A DNA stretch of 64,000 nt from NCBI GenBank assembly GCA_026122205.1, contig JANCYU010000033.1, positions 139,001-203,000 of the forward strand, written 5' to 3'. The notes under the pieces are model-generated. The model had not been told where the DNA came from. It worked only from the letters and a program-made list of their open reading frames with translations, and did not search any database. This document shows, in pieces, positions 41,468-51,434 of the stretch (positions are counted from its first letter, which is position 1; each line of letters opens with the position of its first letter). The stretch comes from Galdieria yellowstonensis. Taxonomy: Eukaryota > Rhodophyta > Bangiophyceae > Galdieriales > Galdieriaceae. The position numbers were made by a program, and so were the translations under genes.

Positions 41468-42751
41468 TTATGGTTGCAATTCCTCAGTAGACTGCAGTCC
41501 AAGTGCTCGAAAGAATTGCACAAATTGAATTCCACCGTAAAGATTATTACCAAATCGAAGCACAAATATACAAAACTTCATTAGCCAATGAAAACGCTTC
41601 ATCAATAATATTCCACATAATCTTTCCAATCCTTCCACCAGTTGAAAACGAGGATTGGCAGAAACAAACATATAAGCGCCCCATCCGAGACTGTTGGCAA
41701 TAATCGGAGGCAATCTTCTTTTTGCTCGATAGTTGGGTTGAAACTGCTTTCGTATTTGAAGCATCGAATAAGTAAGGCCAGTTCCTACCAAACCTGCAAC
41801 AATACCAATCACAGAATATTGTATTCCAGACCATAAAAATGATAAACAACGCTGAGATATGCTATAAGCTCTATTGGGAGTTGCTGCCTCAAACATATTG
41901 GCTGGAAGTTGAGATATCATATTCCATAGATAATGACGATGGGAAGTATTCTGCAGAGTAGGAAACGGATTGGCAGGAGCTAATAACCACACAAAAGTGG
42001 CCTCAACGACAATTCCAACGATCATATCCGACAATACATATTCCATTTCATCTAGTATTTCTTTCTTACGAACCATAACTTCTCCAATAAGTGCAGTACC
42101 GTTGCCAACAATTTCTTGAACCAACACTTTGTATAAAAACTCTTTATCGGCCAAGACACGATTGCGGAAGGATCGAAATAGCACAAGTGCCCAACCTAGA
42201 AAGGGATTCTTCAATTGTAGTAAAAAATATGACAAGGTTGAACGAGAAATAACTCCTGCTTGAATGGCTCTCTTGACATCATCCGGCAAAGAATCCAAGC
42301 TAACTTTGTAAGCTCTCAAAACTCCTTTTAAATCAGGGTCAATTGTATTTTCTGAGGCGTCATAAAACAACGTGCTGGGAGAATCGTTGTCATTCGAGTT
42401 GTCTTCATGGCCACTAGAACCACCCAGGTTGTTTCCGCCGTTGCCACTCGAGTTTCCGGTTGAATTTCCAGCAAAGTTTCCCATACCATCCTGCCTCGAT
42501 TTCGGTACTGAAGTATTTGAAAAAGGTTGCTTTGGATCAGCGTCTCCATTTTCCTTGCAAGTTGTCTGACTACGAAATAAACTGGAGTGTTGCCGACGAC
42601 GTTTCTCTTGGATTGTCCACCAAAACTTGCAATTATATATAGTACACTTGTTTCCTCTGTATATATGTTTCCTTGAACTAGTGGCATATCCTACATTGCT
42701 ACAACTAAACGCTTGTACCGTCTCTCTTGGTTTTTTCGTTGTTAGATTCAT
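41468..42751 (-). CDS. RETICULATA-related plastid envelope protein (DUF3411)
   Basis: Single exon, 427 aa. The first 130 residues include a basic leader and a run of Gly/Asn/Ser (GNSTGNSSGNGGNNLGGSSG). The DUF3411 core covers about 190-420: FLYKVLVQEIVGNGTALIGE, VLSDMIVGIVVEATFVWLLA, FEAATPNRAYSISQR, and QFVQFFRALGLQS at the end, with several membrane segments. Plant RETICULATA family members sit in the inner chloroplast envelope and affect leaf development, probably through metabolite transport. The molecular role is not established. Its start at 42751 places it 234 nt from the divergent HSP90 gene. Confidence 0.87.
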   Translation of the reverse strand: MNLTTKKPRETVQAFSCSNVGYATSSRKHIYRGNKCTIYNCKFWWTIQEKRRRQHSSLFRSQTTCKENGDADPKQPFSNTSVPKSRQDGMGNFAGNSTGNSSGNGGNNLGGSSGHEDNSNDNDSPSTLFYDASENTIDPDLKGVLRAYKVSLDSLPDDVKRAIQAGVISRSTLSYFLLQLKNPFLGWALVLFRSFRNRVLADKEFLYKVLVQEIVGNGTALIGEVMVRKKEILDEMEYVLSDMIVGIVVEATFVWLLAPANPFPTLQNTSHRHYLWNMISQLPANMFEAATPNRAYSISQRCLSFLWSGIQYSVIGIVAGLVGTGLTYSMLQIRKQFQPNYRAKRRLPPIIANSLGWGAYMFVSANPRFQLVEGLERLCGILLMKRFHWLMKFCIFVLRFGNNLYGGIQFVQFFRALGLQSTEELQP

Positions 42752-42985
42752 CTTCCTCCCCTCGATCGAATATTCATTTTCCCGCGCGACAAAACTTTTG
42801 CGCCAAACAGACGACCGTAGAAGAATGGTTGTTGGATACGATAACTTTTGGGTGTAGAAAGTATGTTATGGCATTTGTTCTTTTCTATTTATACATAACG
42901 ATATAAATTTTTACATTTATACCAAATGAAAAGTTGGTAAGGTCGTTGATGCACTTTGACGACGGTTCTAGAACAAGTGGCAGCA

Positions 42986-45385
42986 ATGCCAACTACTCCA
43001 CAAGAAGAGGGAGGAATGAATGGACGGACGAGAGAATCGATCCCGCACTTGATGGCTTTCGTAGGATTCTCCAACGTCAAGTACAACACGAAAAGTCCGC
43101 ATGTCGTCTGTTTACAAACCAGCAAAAGAGAAAGGAGATGGACAACTTGTTTTCATGGAAACCGTTCTTGCTTTCTAGGTCAACGACAGCCTTTTATCCC
43201 AACACCGTTACGACGACGTGCCGACCTGAAAATGACCGCACAAACCAAAGAAGCCGGTTCGGAAGCCAAAGAAAAGACTTTTGAATTTCAAGCAGAAGTT
43301 TCCAGAGTTATGGATATTATCATACACTCTTTATACTCTCACAAGGATATTTTCTTGAGAGAATTGGTTTCCAATGCCTCGGATGCATGTGATAAGAGGC
43401 GTTTCTTATCGGTGTCAGGAGGTTCAGCGGCAGACAACCTTGAAATTAGAGTGGAAGCAGACAAGGAGAAGAAGCAGCTGATTATATCAGACACTGGAGT
43501 GGGTATGACGGAACAAGAGCTCATTAACAACTTGGGAAAGATTGCAGAATCTGGAACTAGCAAATTTGTTGAAGCACTAGGTCAAGGAAAAGCAGACGTT
43601 TCTTTGATAGGGAAGTTTGGTGTAGGGTTTTACTCTGCTTTTCTTGTTGCAGACAAAGTTGAAGTTACCAGTAGAAGCTTGCAGTCAGACAAAACATATC
43701 GTTGGGAGTCGCACTCCGCCAAAAACTATACGGTTTCCGAAGCTCCGGAGCCTTTAGAAAGTTGTGGTACTAGAATTGTATTGCACATGAGAGATGACTC
43801 TGAGGAGTTTCTGGAACCTTTCCGTCTAGAACAGTTATTGAAGAAGTATTCTGAATACATAAGCTTTCCCATTTATTTGTGGAAGAGTCGAACGGAGTTT
43901 GAAGAGACGGAAGAACCAAAAGAAGGAGAAGAAACAGCAACGGACTCGGAAAAGAAAGCAGAAAAACGCCGTGTTCCAAAAACGGTTTGGGATTGGGAGT
44001 TGGTGAATAAGAATAAGCCGATTTGGATGAGAAAGCCTAGTGAAGTTACGAAGGAAGAATATGAGGAATTTTACAAGTCCATTGCACATGCGTATGAAGA
44101 ACCTTTGGCGTATTCTCACTTTTCTGCTGAAGGAGAAGTCGAGTTTCGTTCCGTTATTTTTGTTCCAAAAAGTTTGCCTTTTGAGTTATCTCAGGATATG
44201 TTCAGTGATCAGTCCAAGAGCATAAGGCTATATGTGCGACGAGTATTTATTTCGGATAGTTTTACGGATTTATTTCCTCGTTGGCTTACTTTTATTCGTG
44301 GTGTAGTCGATTCAGAAGACCTTCCATTGAATGTCAGTCGGGAGATTCTTCAACAAAGTAGAGTGGCAAGAATTATTCGCAAAAAATTAGTTCGAAAGAC
44401 AGTAGATATGTTTGAGGAACTTTCCAAGAGAGATAATAATGACTATGATACTTTTTGGACCAACTTTGGTAAATATATCAAAGTTGGAGTTTTGGAAGAA
44501 GATGATAGAAGCATACGCGATGAACTTACTCGTCTTTGTCGTTTCTTTTCTTCCAAGTCTGGTGACAAGATGACAAGTTTAGATGATTATGTCTCTCGTA
44601 TGAAGCCAACTCAAAAACAAATATTCTATGTTACAGCGGAAAGTCTTTCTGCTGCTCGTTCGTTGCCTATTATTGAAAAACTAAAGAGTTTAGATTATGA
44701 GGTTCTGTTCCTTTCAGAGCCTGTTGATGAATTTATGATCGGGAATATTCCTAGTTTCAAAGGAAAACGCGAAAAGGAAGAAAATGGCGAGAAGAAACAA
44801 GTAGAAGAAGAGTTTCGTTTGGTCAATGTTGGTAAGGAGGGAGAGACTGTGGATTTACCCGAGTTGAAAGAAGAAAAGCCCAATGAAGAAACTTCGAAAG
44901 AGTTGGAACCCTTAACGAAATGGATGTCGGAACTTTTAGGAAAGCGCGTAAGTAAGGTAGTAAGTTCGTCATTATTGACGGATTCTCCTTGTGCCGTTGT
45001 TCAAAGCAGAATGGGTATTTCACCTACAATGGAGCGGTTCTTACGTGCGCAGAAAGGAGATTCGGATCGAATGAGTGCATTTATGGAGGCACCAGTGTTG
45101 GAATTGAATCCTAAACACTCCGTCGTTCGTTCGTTACTGGAACAAGTGAAGAAGCATCCAGACTCATCGGATACTCGTGACTTGGGAATGCTTTTATATG
45201 AAACAGCATTGTTAACTTGTGGCTATTCGATTGAAGAACCGTCTTCTTTTGCCAAAAGAGTAAGTCACATGATGAACCTGGCATTTTCAGGAAATGGTCG
45301 TGCGGAGGAGCACAGTAACGATTCGACTGCCACGAGTATAGAAACTCCTCAAGTGGAAGTTGTTCAAGACGGTAATAATACGTGA
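42986..45385 (+). CDS. HSP90, organellar (plastid-type) paralogue
   Basis: ATP-dependent chaperone, single exon, about 799 aa. After an N-terminal leader of about 80 residues (possible starts at 42986, 43016 and 43052; the last gives MAFVGFSNVKYN), the ATPase domain begins: TFEFQAEVSRVMDIIIHSLY, ELVSNASDACDKRRF (ATP-binding Glu/Asn/Asp), ISDTGVGMTEQELI, GVGFYSAFLVAD. The middle domain carries FPRWLTFIRGVVDSEDLPLN and VSREILQQ with the ATPase Arg. The C-terminus lacks both MEEVD (cytosolic) and KDEL-like (ER) signals, so the protein should be plastid or mitochondrial. The insertion after LWKSRTEFEE is charged and short, and ICERVFI-like motifs read LYVRRVFISDSF. Plastid HSP90C is my best guess. 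Confidence 0.93.
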   Translation: MPTTPQEEGGMNGRTRESIPHLMAFVGFSNVKYNTKSPHVVCLQTSKRERRWTTCFHGNRSCFLGQRQPFIPTPLRRRADLKMTAQTKEAGSEAKEKTFEFQAEVSRVMDIIIHSLYSHKDIFLRELVSNASDACDKRRFLSVSGGSAADNLEIRVEADKEKKQLIISDTGVGMTEQELINNLGKIAESGTSKFVEALGQGKADVSLIGKFGVGFYSAFLVADKVEVTSRSLQSDKTYRWESHSAKNYTVSEAPEPLESCGTRIVLHMRDDSEEFLEPFRLEQLLKKYSEYISFPIYLWKSRTEFEETEEPKEGEETATDSEKKAEKRRVPKTVWDWELVNKNKPIWMRKPSEVTKEEYEEFYKSIAHAYEEPLAYSHFSAEGEVEFRSVIFVPKSLPFELSQDMFSDQSKSIRLYVRRVFISDSFTDLFPRWLTFIRGVVDSEDLPLNVSREILQQSRVARIIRKKLVRKTVDMFEELSKRDNNDYDTFWTNFGKYIKVGVLEEDDRSIRDELTRLCRFFSSKSGDKMTSLDDYVSRMKPTQKQIFYVTAESLSAARSLPIIEKLKSLDYEVLFLSEPVDEFMIGNIPSFKGKREKEENGEKKQVEEEFRLVNVGKEGETVDLPELKEEKPNEETSKELEPLTKWMSELLGKRVSKVVSSSLLTDSPCAVVQSRMGISPTMERFLRAQKGDSDRMSAFMEAPVLELNPKHSVVRSLLEQVKKHPDSSDTRDLGMLLYETALLTCGYSIEEPSSFAKRVSHMMNLAFSGNGRAEEHSNDSTATSIETPQVEVVQDGNNT

Positions 45386-45435
45386 TAGGAATAAAGTACT
45401 TGCATTGTGTTGGTTTGCAGTATATATCCTTTGAT

Positions 45436-46898
45436 TTATTGATCTTTCCAAGTTTGTTCCCAATTTGGTCGATATTGTGGCATAATTGGTTTATGTGTCA
45501 ATTCCTTTTCCCCTTTGGCATAAGGAGCAACTGTATGTCCATTGCCATACAAACGATATTTGTATATCAACAAACCTAAACTAGGCTTTAGCCAAAGTAA
45601 TTAATTATGAAAAGAAAATATACCTTCTAAGCCAACAGGACCACGAGCGTGAATCTTATTCGTTGAAACACCAACTTCAGCACCAAATCCATAACGAAAA
45701 CCATCTGCAAATCTCGTTGAAGCATTATGATAGACACCCTAAGAAAACTAAGCAACCAAATATGAACAAGGAAATTACTTACAGCTGAATCTACTAGAGC
45801 AAAAAACAGGTCTCGAGCAACTTTATCTTCCGTAACAATACAATCCGTATGACCCGAACCATGACTATTGATATGTTCGATAGCTTCATGCACATCACCA
45901 ACTGTCTTTATAGCAATTGTAAAGTTCAAAAACTCCGTACTATAATCCGACTCTTGAGCTGCTTCTGCTTTCACTCCTTCTGGCAGTGCTTTCCTACTCT
46001 CCTCATCACATTTCATGACTACTCCACGTTCTGACAGTGCAGTGGCAATCTTTGGAAACACACTAGAAAGAAGTTGTCGATGTATCAACAATGTCTCCGT
46101 GGCATTACACACGGCTGGATATTGTGTTTTCGAGTCCAAAACAATATCAATTGCCTTTTGTTCCTCGGCGTCTTTGTCCACATAAACCGCACAAATGCCA
46201 TCTGCGTGACCCATCACAGGAATCTTGGTATTTTCCTTAATATATCGAACCAAAGAATTGGAACCTCGCGGTATAACCATATCTATATACTGTTCCAAAG
46301 CTAAAAGTGACTTGATTTCTTCTCTCGTTGACACGAGCTGAACCACATCCGGAGATAACTGGACGCTTTCCAACGCATTTCGAATACAATCTACCAGGGC
46401 TCTATTGGTACGCTCTGCTTCTTTCCCTCCCTTTAAAATAACTGCGTTACAGGATTTGATAGCCAGAGAGGATATTTGTACTGCTGCATCTGGGCGTGAC
46501 TCAAATATAATGCACAAAACTCCCAAAGGACAAGAGACCCGGTACAACTCAAGTCCATGGTCCAGTTCGGTAGCCAAAGTCACCTTTCCAACAGGGTCTT
46601 CCAAGTTCTGAACTGCACTTATACCCTGCAGGAGACTCTCCAATTTTCCTGAACTAGATAAATCCAAACGCTTCAACAGCGGTGTCTCCAAGTTTTGCTC
46701 TTGCGCAGCCTTTAGGTCCTTTTGATTAGCTTCAAGAATTTCATTCTTTGAAGACAAAATCTTTTCTTTCATCACTTGTAAAGCTTCATTCTTCTTTTTC
46801 GTTGAGCAACTTTGAAAACTTAGAGCTGCTTTACGAGCTTTGATAGCAACTGCTTCAATAGATGCTTCCACCTTGTGGTGATGATTGAGGGTTTCCAT
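45436..46898 (-). CDS. proA: Gamma-glutamyl phosphate reductase (ProA), stand-alone
   Basis: Second enzyme of proline synthesis, NADPH-dependent reduction of glutamyl-5-phosphate. Three exons: 46898-45783, 45738-45624 and 45575-45436, joined in phase; 456 aa. Motifs: LYRVSCPLGVLCIIFESRPD, IKSCNAVILKGGKEAERTNR, VIPRGSNSLVRYIKENTKIP and the active-site region DSKTQYPAVCNATETLL (catalytic Cys). The second exon gives GVYHNASTRFADGFRYGFG and GVSTNKIHARGPVGLEG. There is no glutamate-5-kinase domain: the protein starts directly with METLNHHHKVEASIEAVA, so this is not the fused P5CS known from plants and animals. The kinase should be a separate gene elsewhere. Confidence 0.93.
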
Positions 46899-47120
46899 CC
46901 TCCAACAAGAAAATTTCTCAACGATTTATTCACAACAAACACACTTCACATTTTATCCAATATAAAAGAATTCTTTCGACAATGGATAAAATCGAAAAAA
47001 GTCACTTTTAAAACTCTAATCTTCCAACTCCTCCATAGACACTTGATGTCGTTTCATTCTTGGAATTGACCTGGATTCGAGTTGGTTCAATTATCTATCT
47101 GTCAAATGAAATTATTTCAC

Positions 47121-48111
47121 TTACTTGTAGCCATAATGGTAATAGGTCGTGTGCAATGCATTATCCATTAAATTCGTCGAACCTACGCCATCACTATAGC
47201 TACAATTATAACGCACATGATGCATAGTATGTGCAACCTGATACATATGTAAGCAACAAAAACAACAAAACGTTCAATCCTATTCACACGTACAGTTGAC
47301 AGAGCTTCGAAAAAGGGGAAAAAATTGTAACCACTATGTTCATAAAGTCCTCCTATGGCTCCTAGACATGGAGCCATCGCGTCAAAAAACAAATCACTAG
47401 GAAGAAAAAGCAAAGGAACCTTTACGTCCATGAATAAACAGCAATTCTACTACTTGACGCTCAGCAGCTTACCAAATAGGGTATTATAATTTCTAAAATA
47501 TAATCAATTACTCCCATATACATGCTCGATATCGCAATAGTAGCTTTCGTACTGCACAAGGGAATTATTGTATGACATATTCGAGAGTCGTCCACCTACC
47601 TGTGGTGCAAGTCGTGACCTAAATGCATAAAACCCCACTTGGAATGCAACAAAAAGCGATGTCCCAAATAAAAAAGAACATCGTGGCCCAATGCCATCCA
47701 TAAAGAAAATACAATATAGACGATAGGACTATACAAGGCTTCCGTGGTTTGGAAACCTAGTCCGAAATATTGAAACAACAACATAGCTGGTAACATGAGG
47801 AATAACTGGTTGAATAAAACTCTAGGCAGTAACTGTTCCAAAAGTTTTTTTCAGCAAGTTGCATTCACAACCACGAAATTCATACCTCGAAGTAAGAATA
47901 GTCATTGTCGGACCGTTGCAACTTGTAGCGTTGTAGCAACTTGAAGTGGTCACAAAGCGATAATAGAATACAACTATGACTTGTGAGTTGGAGAGGTAAC
48001 AAAAAATATTAAAATATCCTTTGCTCACCCTATATGAAAAAATATAAAGTGTCCAATAAAGCAAACTGCTGCAACTGGAAACTTAAAGCCTAAGAGTGTC
48101 ACGGACTGCAT
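47121..48111 (-). CDS. Sterol desaturase/fatty-acid hydroxylase family protein
   Basis: Six exons: 48111-48029, 47979-47886, 47832-47600, 47551-47473, 47419-47294 and 47237-47121; all phases agree, 243 aa. His boxes of this di-iron membrane family: HDVLFYLGHRFLLH, HLGHDLHH (just before an intron) and HTMHHVRYN at the C-terminus. Membrane segments are LLGFKFPVAAVCFIGHFIFF, the QLFLMLPAMLLFQYFGL stretch and SPIVYIVFSLWMALG. Related enzymes are C-4 methylsterol oxidase, C-5 sterol desaturase and sphingolipid or fatty-acid hydroxylases; the exact substrate is not clear. NAPCLGAIGGLYEHSGYNF-type wording (LGAIGGLYEHSGYNFFP) is common in the broader family rather than in one subgroup. Confidence 0.85.
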
Positions 48112-48412
48112 GCCGTCTCAAGTCCCTGCCCAGTTTGTACGCGTGTGAAATTCCAGAAGTTGCGAATTGCTCGCCGTTCCGAGCTCGTGTCTATGTCGAC
48201 ATGGCGCGTGTCGTATTTTTCTAGTGATGAAAGGGTATTGATAGACAGACTATACAAGCAACTGTTGTGCTCAAAGTTTGGTGAAAATTTCTCTTTTGAG
48301 AAGCATATGTTTCGGGCTTGTACTATATACACTACTACATATCATACAGTCTACCAGTTTCTTATATCGTTCCATCGCTTACATTTTATTTATTCCCTCT
48401 TTGTGCTTTTTC

Positions 48413-49413
48413 ATGAATTCACGAATTTTGACGGTTTTTGGGGCCACTGGCTTCATTGGAAGGGAGTTGCTTCGTTGTTTGAGCAAAGAAAAACGAGACC
48501 TTTTTTCCGTTGTGCGTATATTTTCCAGAAAAAATAAAGATATCTCATTTTTGGAGAATTTAAATTTGAACGTAAGTTTAGAAAACTGTTTTCAGATACA
48601 TCGATATATATCTCAGTCAACCAGGTAAAACATATACAAGGTTCCATCACTTCACAAAAAGACGTCGAAAGTGCTATCCAGGGCGCAAGTCATGTGGTCA
48701 ACTTGGTCGGTATTTTGTATCCTACCAAACAGAATTCTTTTGACGCTGTACACCATGAGAGTGTAAAGAACATCGCTCGTATATGTCATAGTTCCGGTGT
48801 CCAGCAGCTGGTACACATCTCTGCTTTAGGAAGTTCTCTAGACTCTTCATCCGAATATGCGAGAACAAAAGCTTTAGGAGAGAAAGCTGCCTTGTCGCAT
48901 TTTCCTTCTTCTACTATTTTGAAGCCATCGATTGTTTATGGACCAGAAGACGACTTTTTCAATCGGTTTTATCGTATGGCCAAGATATCACCTGTGTTAC
49001 CTCTTGTAGGAGGAGGAGAAACCAAGTTTCAACCAGTGCATGTGAATGACGTTGCTCAGGCTATTTTGGTTGCTTTAGATGAGAGACAAAGTGTCGTTAG
49101 TGGCAAAGTATTTGAGCTAGGAGGACCACACGTGAAAACTTTTCGAGAGTTGTTAAAGTTAATGCTTCGTTATTCAGACCCTCCCTTGAGAAGATTGCTA
49201 CTTCCTATGCCTTTTTGGCTGGCAAAGACCCAAGCAACTGCCTTTGAACTTGCGTATCAACTTTTTGGAGTTGCTCCGATGTTAACTCGGGACCAAGTTG
49301 AACTCTTAAAGGTGGATAATATTGTAACTGCAGGAAGTCTGAATTTGCTCGATTTGGGAATTACTCCTAAAAAGTTGTCAAGAGAGACTTTATCTTATTT
49401 GACAAGTAGATAG
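48413..49413 (+). CDS. NDUFA9: NDUFA9-like subunit of mitochondrial complex I (atypical SDR)
   Basis: Two exons, 48413-48571 and 48625-49413, joined in phase over 53 nt; 315 aa. The Rossmann motif LTVFGATGFIGRELLRCLS is followed by ASHVVNLVGILYPTKQ, VHISALGSSLDSSSEYARTK (Ser and YxxxK-like) and LKPSIVYGPEDDFFNRF, the signature of the 39-kDa/NDUFA9 subunit. NDUFA9 is an NADPH-binding accessory subunit at the matrix arm. The visible start MNSRILTVFGATG has no targeting leader, although the protein must be imported. An upstream exon with the leader between 48145 and 48400 is likely: an ATG at 48193 opens a frame starting MSTWRVSYFSSDER, but I found no convincing junction. Confidence 0.85.
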
Positions 49414-49556
49414 GCTCGTGTGTATCAATAAAAAGGAGTCCCGTCTTGGAGCATTCTAGACGCGACAAGGCGAGGGAAACAACGATTGAATTTGTTGTAT
49501 CAAGTTGGTCTCTTCTTGTTGTGTTTTTGGTAGTCGTTGATCGTATTGATTGTAAT

Positions 49557-51295
49557 ATGTCGTCTTTGGCAATATATGGTGAGAGACAATCAGGTGAAGA
49601 TGTTCGAACGCAAAACATCACGGCTTGTGTTGCGATTGCGAATATTTTGAGAAGTAGCTTGGGTCCCGTAGGACTGGATAAAATGTTAGTAGACGACATG
49701 GGCGATGTCACTGTGACCAACGATGGTGCCACCATCTTGAAGCAATTAGAAGTAGAACATCCAGCAGCCAAAGTACTGGTAGAGCTTGCACAACAACAGG
49801 ACGAAGAAGTTGGTGATGGTAAGTTTCAAGTGTCATCTAGTTGGAGACGAACAGTGAAATCCTGTTAGGTACAACATCGGTGGTATTATTAGCAGCTGAG
49901 CTTTTGAAACGAGCGGATGATTTGGTACGACGAGGAATCCATCCCACCAACGTTATTGCAGGATATCGTTTAGCTATGCGAGAGTCTTGTAAATATCTTC
50001 GAGATACTTTGTCCGTATCAGTAGAAAAGTTGGGAAGGTCTTGCTTGATAAACACTGCAAAGACTGCTATTTCCTCCAAAGTAATTGGGTCAGAGATTGA
50101 CTTTTTTGCCAATTTAGCAGTCGAAGCTGTATTGGCAGTGAAGAGGAAGACCGAGGATGGAAAGTACAAGTATCCTATCAAAGCGATAAATATTTTAAAG
50201 AAGAGTGGAAAGGGTGTCAGAGATTCTCAACTCCTGAAAGGCATAGGTTTGAATGTAACTCGAGCATCACAAGGCATGCCTTTACGTGTTAGTCCTGCGA
50301 AGATTGCTTGTTTAGATTTTGACTTGCGTCGTTCCAAGATGAAAATGGGAGTTCAAGTATTAGTGGAAGATCCAAAAGAGTTGGAGAAAATTCAAGAGAA
50401 GGAATACGAAGTGACAAAGAGTCGAATTGAGGCAATATTGAAAGCAGGAGCCAATGCGATATTTACGACGAAAGGCATTGACGATGCGGCATTGAAATAT
50501 TTTGTAGAGAAGAATGCTATTGCAGTTCGTCGTGTTGATAAAGACGATATGAAACGCTTAGCCAAAGCTACTGGTGCGTCTGTTCAAGTAAGTTGTTTAT
50601 ATCACATATGCAAGTTTCATTATCTTAATTTTTTGGTCTCTTAGTTAACTATGGCAGACTTGGGAGGCGAAGAGAGCTTTGATCCTTCTTTTCTTGGTTC
50701 AGCAGAAGAAGTTGTAGAAGAAACTATTGCAGATGATAAGTTTATTTTTGTAAGAGGTTGTAAGAATCTACCAAGTGGAACAGTTGTTTTACGTGGTCCT
50801 AATGAGTATATGTGTGATGAAATGTCTCGTTCTCTTCACGATTGTCTTTGTGCGGTTCAAAGAGCTTTAGAAAGTAATTATGTGGTAGCTGGAGGCGGTT
50901 GTGTAGAAGCATCGTTGTCGATATTTTTAGAAAACTTTGCTACTACACTTGGTGGACGTGAGCAATTGGCAATTGCTGAGTTCTCGGATGCGTTGTTAGT
51001 AATACCAAAGACACTTGCTGCCAATGCTGCTTTGGATGCTACTGAAATGATATCAAAACTTCGAGCAGTTCACAATGCAGCACAGTCAGACTCTAACAAG
51101 GGCAATCTTTCACATATGGGCTTAGATTTGGAAAACGGTCTGTTGAGGGATAATTTGGAAGCAGGCATCTTAGAACCTGCTATGAGTAAGATCAAGTCTA
51201 TTCAGCTAGCTACGGAAGCAGCGATTACCATCTTACGCATTGATGACCTTATCAAACTGAAGAAGAAGCAAGAAGAGGAGTCTGGAGAATATTAA
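49557..51295 (+). CDS. CCT1: T-complex protein 1 subunit alpha (CCT1)
   Basis: Three exons, 49557-49818, 49869-50587 and 50645-51295, joined in phase; 543 aa, the normal CCT length. Group II chaperonin motifs: VRTQNITACVAIANILRSSLG, VDDMGDVTVTNDGATILK (ATP site), GDGTTSVVLLAAELLKRADD across the first junction, and VVAGGGCVEASLSIFLEN. Alpha-specific features include LACLDFDLRRSKMKMGVQ-like residues (CLDFDLRRSKMKMGVQVLV) and the C-terminal IDDLIKLKKKQEEESGEY. CCT folds actin, tubulin and WD40 proteins such as the CDC20 encoded in this window. It starts 143 nt after NDUFA9. Confidence 0.96.
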
Positions 51296-51338
51296 TTAGT
51301 TTTTTCCTGACAAAAGTTTATTGATATTATAAAGCTTG

Positions 51339-51354
51339 TTGTTGTTGTTGTTGT
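51339..51354. repeat. (TTG)n trinucleotide repeat after CCT1
   Basis: Five TTG units lie about 45 nt after the CCT1 stop codon, in the presumed 3' untranslated region, as after enolase. Confidence 0.7.
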
Positions 51355-51434
51355 CTTCTTTCACTCTTTTTTTGACTAACTAGTAGTTATCAAGAAGATT
51401 CTACTTGTGGTTGACGATCGTCCATTATTTGGAT

